Positions 35,192-45,475 of a stretch of 64,000 nt of DNA are shown here, in pieces. The notes beneath the pieces were generated by a model. That model had not been told where the DNA came from. It worked only from the letters and a program-made list of their open reading frames with translations, and made no database searches. The translations under genes and the position numbers were made by a program. The stretch's first letter is position 1; every line of letters begins with the position of its first letter. The stretch is from Rhodoblastus acidophilus (GTDB lineage: Bacteria > Pseudomonadota > Alphaproteobacteria > Rhizobiales > Beijerinckiaceae): NCBI RefSeq assembly GCF_025961575.1, contig NZ_JAOQNX010000010.1:1-64000 (forward strand), in the 5' to 3' direction.

Positions 35192-35779
35192 TCAGCAGGC
35201 GCAGGAGTAACCGAGGTCCGACGCATTGGTGAGAAAACGGTCGGCGCGGGCGGCGCGCGGCACCGGACCGCTGGCCGCGACGCTCGGCCGCGCCTCCAAT
35301 TGGGCGAGATAAGGCGCGGGCAGGCCATGCCGGCGCGCCGCCGTGGCGATACGGGCGAGATTGGGCGCGCTCGGCGGGGTCTCGGCGCCGAGATCGGTCT
35401 TGCGATAGGCGAGCGCCAAAATCTCGTCGCCGTCGGGCGTCGTCACCGTGACCGGCGAATGGAAATAGGCGCCGGTTCCGTCGAGCCGCACCCCCTGCCA
35501 GGCGTCGAGCCGGTCGAACGCCTTGGCGGGAATTTTCCACACCACGCCCCAGACCTCCGCGCCGGGATGGCGCAGCAGCGTCTCCTCGCCGCCGTCCCAG
35601 CGTTCGTCGCGCCCGTTGAAGGCCAGCGCGTAATCGGCGAGGCGCGCCACCGCGATCCATTCCGGCAGGGCGCCGCAGCGCCCGGAGATTTGCGCTTCGT
35701 CCATGGCGCCGCCATAGGCGAAGAAAATGACGTCTTCGCGGCTCGAAAGGTCGACGCCGATGTCCTTGATGTCAGCCAT
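35192..35779 (-). CDS. Gamma-glutamylcyclotransferase-like protein, last gene of the anf operon
   Basis: The 195-residue protein shows the GGCT/AIG2 fold pattern. VIFFAYGGAMDEAQISGRCG corresponds to the substrate loop YGSN/YGG, VARLADYALAFNG follows, then EVWGVVWKIPAKAFDRLDAWQGV. The DAWQGV block aligns with the family's conserved (L)D..EG, but the catalytic Glu appears as Gln here, so activity is doubtful. It starts 5 bases after anfO, so it is part of the same transcript. It sits in the place of the second accessory gene (anfR/anf2-like) found after anfHDGK-anfO in other species. I infer an accessory role for Fe-nitrogenase and do not assign the symbol. Confidence 0.7.
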   Translation of the reverse strand: MADIKDIGVDLSSREDVIFFAYGGAMDEAQISGRCGALPEWIAVARLADYALAFNGRDERWDGGEETLLRHPGAEVWGVVWKIPAKAFDRLDAWQGVRLDGTGAYFHSPVTVTTPDGDEILALAYRKTDLGAETPPSAPNLARIATAARRHGLPAPYLAQLEARPSVAASGPVPRAARADRFLTNASDLGYSCAC

Positions 35780-35784
35780 GAGAT

Positions 35785-36501
35785 CTATCCCTTTGCGACG
35801 GGTGTGACGAGGGCGCGCACGCCGGCGCCGCGCGGCGCGATCTCCGCCGCCAGCCCCAGCGCCGCGATTTTGGCCGCAAACCAGCGCGGCAGGTGATCGC
35901 AGAAAATTTCCAGCGTTTTAAAACGGCGGGCCTCCAGGATCGGCTCCAGCACGTCCACCGAATTGGCGTCGCGATAGCGAGCGAATACGGCTTCGAGGTC
36001 GATGCGCAGACGTCCCTCGGGCAGGCTTTCGGCCAGCGTATGCACGGCGTCGACGGCTTCCGGCGTGCGGCGCTTGCGGGTCGGGCTGCCCTCATTGGCG
36101 CTGCAGCCGCCGGGCGTGGAGAATAGTGCGACAAAGGCGCGGTCGCGCGCTTCGATTTCGCGCACGCGCGCCAGCTCCGCGTCGCGTTCTGCAAAGGCGT
36201 CGAGATCGAGCGCGGCGAGCGGGCCGCGCGCCTTCCAGACGCGAAAGCCCGCTTCTTGCAGAAGCGAGTAAACCAGGCCGCGATTGGCGCCGGAGACGAA
36301 GGCGTGGCCGGCGCCAAACCGCGCGACAATGCCGCGCAAAAGGCTCTGGATTGCGGCGAGGTCGGCGCTTTCGGAAAGGGCGAAGGCGGTCTCGTCGCTC
36401 ACGCGCCAGCCGTCCGCGGTTTTTTCGTGGAGGCGCAGGGTTCCCGGCGTCTGGACGTCGGCGATCTCGTCGCGCGCATCGACATGGACGATGATTTTCA
36501 T
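35785..36501 (-). CDS. anfO: Fe-only nitrogenase accessory protein AnfO
   Basis: The 238-residue protein begins MKIIVHVDARDEIADVQTPG and continues LRLHEKTADGW. It contains FEALC-like C-terminal blocks (KTLEIFCDHLPRWFAAK), which match the AnfO/Anf1 family known only from organisms with Fe-only nitrogenase. The family is needed for Fe-nitrogenase-dependent growth, but its biochemical role is not settled. The start at 36501 has a GGGAG ribosome site. The 20 upstream in-frame codons lie in an intergenic palindromic repeat and are not coding. It is encoded directly downstream of anfK. Confidence 0.85.
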   Translation of the reverse strand: MKIIVHVDARDEIADVQTPGTLRLHEKTADGWRVSDETAFALSESADLAAIQSLLRGIVARFGAGHAFVSGANRGLVYSLLQEAGFRVWKARGPLAALDLDAFAERDAELARVREIEARDRAFVALFSTPGGCSANEGSPTRKRRTPEAVDAVHTLAESLPEGRLRIDLEAVFARYRDANSVDVLEPILEARRFKTLEIFCDHLPRWFAAKIAALGLAAEIAPRGAGVRALVTPVAKG

Positions 36502-36534
36502 GACGGCTCTCCCGGAATAGGCTCCCGTGGACCG

Positions 36535-36582
36535 CCCTCGTGGTTCGAGACGCCCGCTCAAGCGGGCTCCTCACCATGAGGG
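36535..36582. repeat. RPE-like palindromic intergenic repeat
   Basis: CCCTCGTGGTTCGAGACGCC, an inner stem (GCCCGCT/AGCGGGC) and a closing CTCCTCACCATGAGGG form a 48-base palindromic unit. Two further copies of the same family lie at 46289-46332 and 46360-46401. It sits between anfK and anfO and may act as an RNA stem-loop that sets the expression step between nitrogenase and accessory genes. Confidence 0.75.
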
Positions 36583-36617
36583 CGACCGAAAAAGCGGGCG
36601 CAGCGCGCCCGCCATTG

Positions 36618-38006
36618 TCACCACACGTTGAGCAGCCATTCCTTGCGCTTCTTGTGCTCCATGTCGGTGAACAGCGCATTGGCCATCTGCTCGGCGAGCC
36701 AGGTGGCGCCGCCGTAGCCGACCACGGGATAGCGATAGAGCCCGGCGCGGTCGTAAGTGGGGAAGCCGACGCGCACCATGGGGATGTCGTAGTCGATCGA
36801 GACGAAGCGGCCCTTGGAATGGCCGAGGATCAGATCGAGCTCGAGGCCCTTGTTCTTGATGCGATCCTCGAGGTCCCAGAAATCGGCGTTGGTGACGATC
36901 TCCATGGGATAGTCGACATGCTCCTGCAAGGCCTTGACGCGCGGGTCGTCGACGTAACCGGAATTGTCGTCGCCGAGCAGCAGCAATTGCGGCTTCATCT
37001 CCAGGTCGAGGCAGAATTCGGCGAGGCCGATCACCAGATCGGCATTGCCGTAGATCGCCACTTTCTTGTCGGCGAGGAACATGTGGGCGAGATCGGTGAT
37101 GGCGTCGAGCGCGACGCCGCGCTTGCGCACCAAAGATTCCGGGATCGGCTTGCCCGTCGCCTCCGAGAGTTTTTTCAGCAGCGTGTCGGTGTTGCGGATG
37201 CCGATCGGCGTCGGGCCGACAATTGCCGGGATTTTGAATTTCTTCTCCAGGAATTGCCCGGCCTTGCCGCCCTCGTAGCGGTTGAGCACGAATGTGTGGG
37301 TCGCCGAACCCGTGGAGACAAGGTCCTCGATGGTGGTGTTGCCGTGCGAGGCCTCATCGCCATTGGGCATGATCGGGCTGTCAAAGCTCTCGATCTCGAA
37401 CAGCACGGTGGCGTCGATGTCCATCTCCTTGAGCAGCGACTTCAGCTCGGTGACGTCGCCGGGATTGACCCAGCCGGTGATGAAATTGATCTTGCCGTTT
37501 GACGGCCCTTTCCGCGCAAATTTTTTGACGAAATCGCGCACGGCGACATCATAGCCCGTGACCATCGAGCCGACGAAGGACGGCGTGTGGATCGGCAGCA
37601 GATGCACTTCGCGGTCGGGATATTTTTCCGCGAGCAAACCTTCTTCGAGCTTGGTGATGACGCCGTCGATGTCGTCGCCGATCACTTCCGTCGAACAGGT
37701 GGAGATGATCGGGATCACCTTGAGATGCGGATAGCGCGACAGCAGCACGTCCACGCCTTCCTCGACGCGGCCGCAGGCGCCGAACACCGCGCCGTCCTCG
37801 TGCAGCGAGGACGAGGCGATCTCGAAATTCTCCTTGAGATGCTGGGAGATCAGCAGGCGGACGAACATCACGCAGCCCTGGCCGCCGTGGACCAGGCCAA
37901 TGCAGTCCTTGACGCCGATCGAGACATATTGCGCGCCGGCGGGTTGGCAGGTGAAGATGGGATTGATCGTGCCAATCCGGTCCTTGACTTTGACTTCGCA
38001 GTTCAT
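36618..38006 (-). CDS. anfK: Fe-only nitrogenase FeFe protein beta subunit AnfK
   Basis: The 462-residue protein has the P-cluster cysteines at C20 (IFTCQPAG), C45 (HGGQGC) and C104 (ISTCSTEVIGDD). It is the length expected for AnfK, shorter than NifK because it lacks the long N-terminal extension. With AnfD and AnfG it forms the catalytic component that reduces N2 using the iron-only cofactor. It lies 10 bases downstream of anfG. No lesions are seen. Confidence 0.95.
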   Translation of the reverse strand: MNCEVKVKDRIGTINPIFTCQPAGAQYVSIGVKDCIGLVHGGQGCVMFVRLLISQHLKENFEIASSSLHEDGAVFGACGRVEEGVDVLLSRYPHLKVIPIISTCSTEVIGDDIDGVITKLEEGLLAEKYPDREVHLLPIHTPSFVGSMVTGYDVAVRDFVKKFARKGPSNGKINFITGWVNPGDVTELKSLLKEMDIDATVLFEIESFDSPIMPNGDEASHGNTTIEDLVSTGSATHTFVLNRYEGGKAGQFLEKKFKIPAIVGPTPIGIRNTDTLLKKLSEATGKPIPESLVRKRGVALDAITDLAHMFLADKKVAIYGNADLVIGLAEFCLDLEMKPQLLLLGDDNSGYVDDPRVKALQEHVDYPMEIVTNADFWDLEDRIKNKGLELDLILGHSKGRFVSIDYDIPMVRVGFPTYDRAGLYRYPVVGYGGATWLAEQMANALFTDMEHKKRKEWLLNVW

Positions 38007-38016
38007 GGCGTGATCC

Positions 38017-38445
38017 TCAATAATTCTGGACGGTCAGCTCTTCGTTCAAAGAGCCGTCGATGGTGAGCCAGTCGATGCGCGCGTGCAGGATTTTCATGAG
38101 CGCCTGGACCTCGTCCTTGCCCATGCCGGCGAGCCAGGCGCAGCGCGCGCGGAAGGCGCGCGACAGCAGGACCGCGTCGACCCAGTAGCATTTCTCCAGC
38201 GGCGTCTCGTTCTCGACCTCCTCGCCGACCAGCAGTTTTGTTGTCTTGCCCAGAATGCCTTCGTTCTGCTTGCGGCGGTCCCAGCCGCGCGAGTTGAATT
38301 GCCACAGGCAGTTCTTCATGATGTAGTCCTCCATGGCGGAGACTTTTTCGCGCGTCGCCTCGTCGAAACCGGCGAGCGGATCGGAGGCGTAGAGCTTGGG
38401 ATAATTGGCGCGCGAAGCGGGCTTTTCCTTCTTGAAACCGGCCAT
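38017..38445 (-). CDS. anfG: Fe-only nitrogenase delta subunit AnfG
   Basis: The 142-residue protein matches the AnfG/VnfG delta subunit: MEDYIMKNCLWQFNSRGWDR, then CYWVDAVLLSRAF and IDWLTIDGSLNEELT at the end. The delta subunit exists only in alternative nitrogenases and binds the alpha subunit near the cofactor. The N-terminus (AGFKKEKPASRANYPKLYAS) is somewhat longer than in some homologues. It is placed between anfD and anfK, the diagnostic DGK order. Confidence 0.95.
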   Translation of the reverse strand: MAGFKKEKPASRANYPKLYASDPLAGFDEATREKVSAMEDYIMKNCLWQFNSRGWDRRKQNEGILGKTTKLLVGEEVENETPLEKCYWVDAVLLSRAFRARCAWLAGMGKDEVQALMKILHARIDWLTIDGSLNEELTVQNY

Positions 38446-38454
38446 ATCAAATCC

Positions 38455-40068
<1,614 letters not shown>

Positions 40069-40099
40069 CTAGGTCACGGGTCGGTGGGAGAGGGGGAAA

Positions 40100-40117
40100 G
40101 GGAAGCCGAAGCTTCCC
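40100..40117 (-). promoter_or_regulatory. UUCG tetraloop hairpin between anfH and anfD
   Basis: On the minus-strand transcript the sequence forms GGGAAGC-UUCG-GCUUCCC, a 7-bp stem with the very stable C(UUCG)G tetraloop, 10 bases after the anfH stop. There is no U-tail. Similar stem-loops after nifH protect the upstream message and raise Fe protein over the catalytic subunits. The same function is inferred here. Confidence 0.75.
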
Positions 40118-40126
40118 TGTGCGAGG

Positions 40127-41095
<969 letters not shown>

Positions 41096-41169
41096 CTAAA
41101 GACAAGTGTCAGATATTTGGCGTCTTTTGAGCCGCCGCGATGGACCGCGAATGTGAATTGGACTGCAGA

Positions 41170-41185
41170 TTTACATAGGGGTAAA
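41170..41185. promoter_or_regulatory. Candidate AnfA-binding dyad upstream of anfH (TTTAC-N6-GTAAA)
   Basis: A perfect 5-bp dyad with a 6-base spacer lies about 180 bases upstream of the predicted anfH start of transcription. The TAC-N6-GTA architecture recurs at 43124-43135 and equals the core of the GTAC-N6-GTAC sites described for the related activator VnfA. Confidence 0.55.
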
Positions 41186-41226
41186 AACCGGCGGAAACTG
41201 CGGAGCGGGAGGCGGATTTGCCTTCG

Positions 41227-41249
41227 GGTAAATTCGGCAAGAATTTACC
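41227..41249. promoter_or_regulatory. Second candidate upstream element of anfH (GGTAAATTC-N5-GAATTTACC)
   Basis: A perfect 9-bp inverted repeat with a 5-base spacer lies about 240 bases upstream of the anfH promoter start. Its GAATTTACC half recurs at 43101-43109 before the anfA/NifU-like promoters. It may be a second AnfA site. Confidence 0.5.
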
Positions 41250-41340
41250 TCGCGGTCTATTTTGCGCGCGAGGTCGAGGCAAAGAAAAACCGCCGGCGCG
41301 AGGCCGGCGGTTGAGGCAGGGCGAAACTGGATTTTTTTGC

Positions 41341-42963
41341 TCAGCCCGGGGCGTCGTCGCCGCTCGCGCTCGCCGCGCGAAACGTCTTGTAGTTGAGGTT
41401 GTAGCGCTCCAGCCGCTTGCCGAGCATGCGCCGCGTCAGACCGAGTTCGCGCGCGGCGTCGCCGATATGGCCGGACGAATTTTTCAAGGCCTCGACGATC
41501 ATCTCATATTCGACCGAATGCAGTTTGGATTCGAGGCTGACGCCGAACGTCGTGCCGCTCTCCTTCGATGTCTGCAGCGACGGCGGCAATTCGTAGGCGT
41601 GGATCACCTCGTCCTGGCACAGGATCACCGCGCGCTCCATGATGTTTTCGAGTTCGCGCACATTGCCGGGCCAATGGTAGCTCATCAGCATGTTGAGCGC
41701 CGGCGTCGAAATGCGCTTCACCGGCTTGTTGTTCTCGGCGGCGTAAGTGGTGACGAAATGATCGGCGAGCGTGATCACGTCGCTGCCGCGTTCGCGCAGC
41801 GGCGGCACGGTGATCGGGAACACGTTGAGCCGGTAATAGAGGTCTTCGCGAAACAGGCCTTTCTCGACCATTTCGGCGAGGTTTCGGTTGGTGGCGGCGA
41901 TGATGCGCACATCGATCTTGATCGACTTGGAGCCGCCCACGCGCTCGAACGTGCGCTCCTGCAGGATGCGCAACAGTTTCGCCTGGATCGGCAGGCTCAA
42001 TTCCCCGACCTCGTCGAGAAAAATCGTGCCGCCGTCGGCAAGCTCGAAACTTCCTTTTCGCAGGCTTAGCGCGCCAGTAAAAGCGCCGCGCTCGTGGCCG
42101 AACAATTCGCTTTCGGCGAGGCTCTCGGGCAAAGCCGCGCAATTCGATTTGATGAACGGGCCCTCGGCCGCCGCGCTGTTGAAATGGATGGCGTTGGCGA
42201 CCAGCTCCTTGCCGACGCCGCTCTCGCCCAGGATCAGAACGGTCGCCTTGGTGGCCGCGACTTTCTCGACGAGGTCGTAAACGTCCTGCATCGATTTTGA
42301 GGCGCCGATCATATTGTCCGGCCGGAAGCGTTCGCCGAGCGTGTTGCGCAGCCGGCGGTTCTCCTGCTCCAGCCGCGCCTTCTCCAGGGTTTCCAGCAGA
42401 TAGAGTTCGGCCGCCGGCGCGATCATCGCGGCGATCATGGTGAGGATCTCCACGTCCTGGTCGCGCAGGCGCGGGTTGAAATAACTGCGTTCCGCCGCGA
42501 GCGCGCCCAAGACTTTTTGCGCGTGGATGATCGGAATGCAGATGAAGGCGGTTTCCGCGCGACTTTTCTTTTCCGTGTCGAAGCGCGTGCGCGCGCCGCG
42601 CCGGCTGCGCGCGATCAGGGTTTTGCCCGAGGCGATCGCCTTGTCGATGACGCCCTCGCCGGGCAGCACGCCGCCGCGCGCCTTTTCCTCCTCGGACAGG
42701 CCAAAGCTGTCGTGGACGAAAATGCTCTCGCTGGCGCGGTCGCGCAGTGTGAGCAGGCCGCGCTTCATTTTCAGCTGCTGGCGCATCACCGCGAGGATCA
42801 GCGGCAGCGAGGCCGCGAGATCGGCGCTGGCGGTGATGATCCGGCTGATCTGCGAGAGCGTTTGCAGCACGCCGACGCGGCATTCGCCGGTGAAACAATG
42901 GCTGAATTCGTCGACGAAGGTTTTGATATCGATGTCCGCGGTTTCGCGGTCTTCAAGGCGCAT
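41341..42963 (-). CDS. anfA: AnfA, sigma-54-dependent activator of the Fe-only nitrogenase
   Basis: The 540-residue enhancer-binding protein has an N-terminal Cys pair C23-x4-C28 (SHCFTGEC), as in AnfA/VnfA regulators where it senses iron or binds a cluster. A GAF domain follows (about 40-190), then a central AAA+ domain with Walker A GESGVGKE (246-253) and GAFTGA (293-298), and a C-terminal Fis-type helix-turn-helix (about 500-530, RELGLTRRMLGKRLERY). The cysteine-rich interdomain linker of rhizobial NifA is absent. It lies just upstream of anfH, transcribed in the same direction, and has its own sigma-54-like promoter. Confidence 0.92.
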   Translation of the reverse strand: MRLEDRETADIDIKTFVDEFSHCFTGECRVGVLQTLSQISRIITASADLAASLPLILAVMRQQLKMKRGLLTLRDRASESIFVHDSFGLSEEEKARGGVLPGEGVIDKAIASGKTLIARSRRGARTRFDTEKKSRAETAFICIPIIHAQKVLGALAAERSYFNPRLRDQDVEILTMIAAMIAPAAELYLLETLEKARLEQENRRLRNTLGERFRPDNMIGASKSMQDVYDLVEKVAATKATVLILGESGVGKELVANAIHFNSAAAEGPFIKSNCAALPESLAESELFGHERGAFTGALSLRKGSFELADGGTIFLDEVGELSLPIQAKLLRILQERTFERVGGSKSIKIDVRIIAATNRNLAEMVEKGLFREDLYYRLNVFPITVPPLRERGSDVITLADHFVTTYAAENNKPVKRISTPALNMLMSYHWPGNVRELENIMERAVILCQDEVIHAYELPPSLQTSKESGTTFGVSLESKLHSVEYEMIVEALKNSSGHIGDAARELGLTRRMLGKRLERYNLNYKTFRAASASGDDAPG

Positions 42964-43011
42964 GGGACTGTCTCGCCTCGGCCGGGTGAGTCCGGCCGCA
43001 GCTTCAGTTGA

Positions 43012-43026
43012 GCAAGTGTGAGGCCA
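43012..43026 (-). promoter_or_regulatory. Sigma-54-like promoter of anfA
   Basis: On the minus strand TGGCCTCACACTTGC has both invariant GG and GC dinucleotides with correct spacing, 49 bases before the anfA ATG. The -24 half is weaker than at anfH. It is divergent from the NifU-like gene's promoter at 43261. Confidence 0.6.
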
Positions 43027-43100
43027 CGCGCGCGTGCGTTTGGCGCGGCGCGGTTTTTCGTGGGTTTTGCCAGGGTTTTGTGAGCCGCAATGGGGTGCGC

Positions 43101-43140
43101 GAATTTACCCGGAAGGCGCAATGTACCTTTTTGTAAATTT
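43101..43140. promoter_or_regulatory. Candidate AnfA sites between divergent anfA and NifU-like genes
   Basis: GAATTTACC at 43101-43109 repeats one half of the anfH upstream element. GTAC-N6-GTAAA at 43123-43137 repeats the TAC-N6-GTA dyad. They lie about 120 bases from the anfA promoter start and about 160 bases from the other promoter start, suitable for activating both. Confidence 0.5.
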
Positions 43141-43260
43141 CGCCGGTGCGGGTGCACGGAGCGCGTACGAATGGACCGCGCGCGCACATTTGGTGTGAAA
43201 TTGACCGTCTGGGTCCATCGGGCGCGCGCGCCGCGCCCGGCTTTCCGGACCCCGCCGCCA

Positions 43261-43276
43261 TGGCGCGGCTCTTGCG
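43261..43276 (+). promoter_or_regulatory. Sigma-54 promoter of the NifU-C-like gene
   Basis: TGGCGCGGCTCTTGCG fits TGGCACG-N4-TTGC with one mismatch and exact spacing. It lies 52 bases before the chosen ATG at 43328, and the presence of the promoter rules out the longer reading frame start at 43277. Confidence 0.85.
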
Positions 43277-43327
43277 ATGATCGGGGCAAGGCGCGTCGGC
43301 GGTCGGCGCGGATCGATGGAGTTTTTC

Positions 43328-43612
43328 ATGTCCCAGGACCACGCCAGAACCGAGCCCGTCAGCGACGGCGAACGCGCGCGCATCATCACCGAAACGCTCG
43401 AAGGTTTGCGGAAAAAGTTTCGCGCCGATGGCGGCGATATCACGCTGGTCGCGATCGACGGACCGCGCGTAAAAGTGCGGCTGTCCGGGGCTTGCGTCGG
43501 CTGCGGCGCGGCGAACGAGACTTTGGGCTGGGTGCGCAAGCAACTGGCGAATGCGCTCGGCGGCGGGCCGGTTTCGGTGATTCCTGCTCTGGATCAAGCC
43601 GGACCCGTTTGA
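43328..43612 (+). CDS. NifU C-terminal (Nfu-type) Fe-S scaffold protein
   Basis: The 94-residue protein is a stand-alone Nfu/NifU-C domain: LEGLRKKFRADGGDITLVAI, then VKVRLSGACVGCGAANETLG with the CVGC cluster-binding pair. It probably carries or transfers Fe-S clusters for the Fe-nitrogenase or its maturation. GGAG six bases before the ATG at 43328 fixes the start. It is controlled by its own sigma-54 promoter, divergent from anfA, so it is part of the anf regulon. Confidence 0.88.
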   Translation: MSQDHARTEPVSDGERARIITETLEGLRKKFRADGGDITLVAIDGPRVKVRLSGACVGCGAANETLGWVRKQLANALGGGPVSVIPALDQAGPV

Positions 43613-43653
43613 ATGTGATGTGAGGCGGCGAACCAGAGTTCGCCGCCAAGAGT

Positions 43654-44313
43654 TCAGCCGATCTTGTAGCCGGAGAGATCGGGCGCGGCGACGCCGGGAA
43701 GATTGCGCGGATCGGGTTCGGGCGCGCCGAGCGTCAGATTGATCGGCAGCACGCCGGCCCAGACCGGATGGGCGTAATCGTCTTCATTGTCCTCGGGCGG
43801 GCCGCTGCGGACCTTGGCCGAAGCCTCGTCGATCCGAAGCGACAGGATCGCGGTCACGTTGAGTTCGGCGTCGGTCGCCGGGCGCAGCTTGTCCCATTGG
43901 TCCGGCGCGAAACTGTTGATCAGGCGGGTCAGCAGCCGCACTTTTTCTTGCGGGTCGGTCACCGCCTCGGCCTTGCCGAACAGCATCACCGAGCGGTGGT
44001 TGACGTTGAAATTGAAGGCGGAGCGGGCGAGCACCAGGCCGTCGAGAATGGAGACGGTGAGGCAGACATCGGCGCCTTCGGTCGCCTGCATCATCCGGCC
44101 GTGCCGGGCGCCGTGCCAATAGACGCGATCGCCTTCGCGCCATTGCAGCGTCGGGGTGACGATCGGCTGGCCCTCGTGCAGATAGGCGATATGGGCGACC
44201 GGCATGGCGTCAAGAATCGCATCAATGGTCGGGCGGTCGTAATGGGCGAGATGGCGATAGCGATTGACACGGGTGCGCGCGCTCGGAGCGCCGGCGTCAT
44301 GGGGCGAAGTCAT
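43654..44313 (-). CDS. Pyridoxamine 5'-phosphate oxidase-family flavin protein
   Basis: The 219-residue protein has the split-barrel pattern of the PNPOx-like family: AILDAMPVAHIAYLHEGQPI, then TLQWREGDRVYWHGA, SAFNFNVNHRSVMLFGKAE and VLPINLTLG near the C-terminus. Members bind FMN, haem or F420. The specific role is not known. The start at 44313 is supported by an AGGA site and family N-terminus, and an ATG three codons upstream is an alternative. It lies inside the nitrogen-fixation island between the NifU-like gene and draT, but shows no sigma-54 promoter. Confidence 0.8.
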   Translation of the reverse strand: MTSPHDAGAPSARTRVNRYRHLAHYDRPTIDAILDAMPVAHIAYLHEGQPIVTPTLQWREGDRVYWHGARHGRMMQATEGADVCLTVSILDGLVLARSAFNFNVNHRSVMLFGKAEAVTDPQEKVRLLTRLINSFAPDQWDKLRPATDAELNVTAILSLRIDEASAKVRSGPPEDNEDDYAHPVWAGVLPINLTLGAPEPDPRNLPGVAAPDLSGYKIG

Positions 44314-44527
44314 GGAAAGCATCCTAAAGTCTTTTGCGGGAAGCGAGGACTTCGATCTCAAAGCACAATCCGAGCCAGAGCGCGCGGGCGCCCAGCTGTG
44401 TCTCCGTGTCGCGGTGGACGCCGTCTGCCGCACGCGCAAAAATGGGCGGCGCGGAATGGGGATGGAGCATGGTTGGACTGCGGGGGCAACGAGAGAATTT
44501 TGGCGCGCGCCAGCGGGGGGGGAGAAG

Positions 44528-45325
44528 ATGACGCCGCCGTTCGGTCCCAATCTCGTCGGCGTGCCGACCGCGTTTCTGGCCTCCGCGGCTTATGCGCTCG
44601 CGCCGAGCGAATTGCGCATCACCGGCGTGCGCGAGATGAATCCCGCGCTGTTCGAAATGCTCGGGCTCGCCGCCGACCTCGATGAGGCGAGCGAGGCCTT
44701 CTCCAAATATATGACCGCGATCTTCGGCCTGGAGCCGCAACAATGGCGCGAGGCGCCGAAGAAGAAGGGGGCGTCGTTCCGCTGTTCCTTCGTGCGCCTG
44801 CTCCTGGGCTGGGAGCGCGACAGTTCGTCTCGCGAGGCGGCCGTGCTGAAGGGCTGGGCCCATAGCCGCTTCGGTCTGCCGCCCGTCCATCACGAGGAAA
44901 AGATCGTCGACGTCTCGGACCCCTCCTGGCTGGCCTATGTCGAAGACAATATGGGCAGCGGCTATCACGACAATTCCATCTACGCCCAGCTCGACCTGCT
45001 CTACGAATATGTGCAATGGGCGCTGCGCCAATTCGTCTGCCCGGGGCAGAGCCATTTGCGGCTCTATCGCGGCGTCGACCGGTCCTGCGAGCAGATCATC
45101 CGCCGCGAGGGCATGCGGCTGTTGCGGGTGAACAGCCTGTGCTCCTTCACCACGGATCGCGCCACGGCGGATTGTTTCGGCTCGCTGGTCGTTTCGGTTG
45201 AGGCGCCGCTGAGCAAGATCCTGTTCGCCACTGCGCTGCTCGCCTTCTTTCCGTTCCGGGCGGAGCGCGAGGTTTTGTTGATCGGCGGCGATTATCCCGT
45301 GACCCTGGAGCCGCCGGCCCCCTGA
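44528..45325 (+). CDS. draT: Dinitrogenase reductase ADP-ribosyltransferase DraT
   Basis: The 265-residue protein matches DraT from its start (PPFGPNLVGVPTAFLASAAY). Further blocks are GVREMNPALFEMLG, the YHDNSIYAQLDLLYEYVQWA region and HLRLYRGVDRSCEQI with VNSLCSFTTDRATADCFGS. DraT transfers ADP-ribose from NAD to Arg100 of the Fe protein after ammonium or darkness and switches nitrogenase off. A GGGGGAG ribosome site precedes the ATG at 44528. The reversing enzyme gene draG, often adjacent, is not in the window. Its place here suggests AnfH is a target. Confidence 0.93.
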   Translation: MTPPFGPNLVGVPTAFLASAAYALAPSELRITGVREMNPALFEMLGLAADLDEASEAFSKYMTAIFGLEPQQWREAPKKKGASFRCSFVRLLLGWERDSSSREAAVLKGWAHSRFGLPPVHHEEKIVDVSDPSWLAYVEDNMGSGYHDNSIYAQLDLLYEYVQWALRQFVCPGQSHLRLYRGVDRSCEQIIRREGMRLLRVNSLCSFTTDRATADCFGSLVVSVEAPLSKILFATALLAFFPFRAEREVLLIGGDYPVTLEPPAP

Positions 45326-45380
45326 CCGGCCGGCGCGGCGCGAACAGCTTGGTCCTCACGGAGAGTTGGACAAAAACTCC

Positions 45381-45394
45381 TTGATCTAAATCAA
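45381..45394 (+). promoter_or_regulatory. Perfect FNR/FixK box
   Basis: TTGAT-CTAA-ATCAA is an exact FNR-type site, 82 bases upstream of the GTG start of the FNR-family gene. It points to autoregulation or control by another FNR/FixK protein in low oxygen. Confidence 0.85.
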
Positions 45395-45475
45395 AGTCCA
45401 GGTAAGGTCTTCAGGAAAACAGACACTTGAAAAACATTGAGGCGCCGGTTTCGGCCAAGCGTCGGGGAGACTCGC

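Noticed and set aside
43654-44313. PNPOx-like gene considered as Anf3
   Set aside because: Position in an anf cluster is suggestive, but I see no feature that ties it to the haem/FAD Anf3 oxidase rather than to the general flavin split-barrel family.
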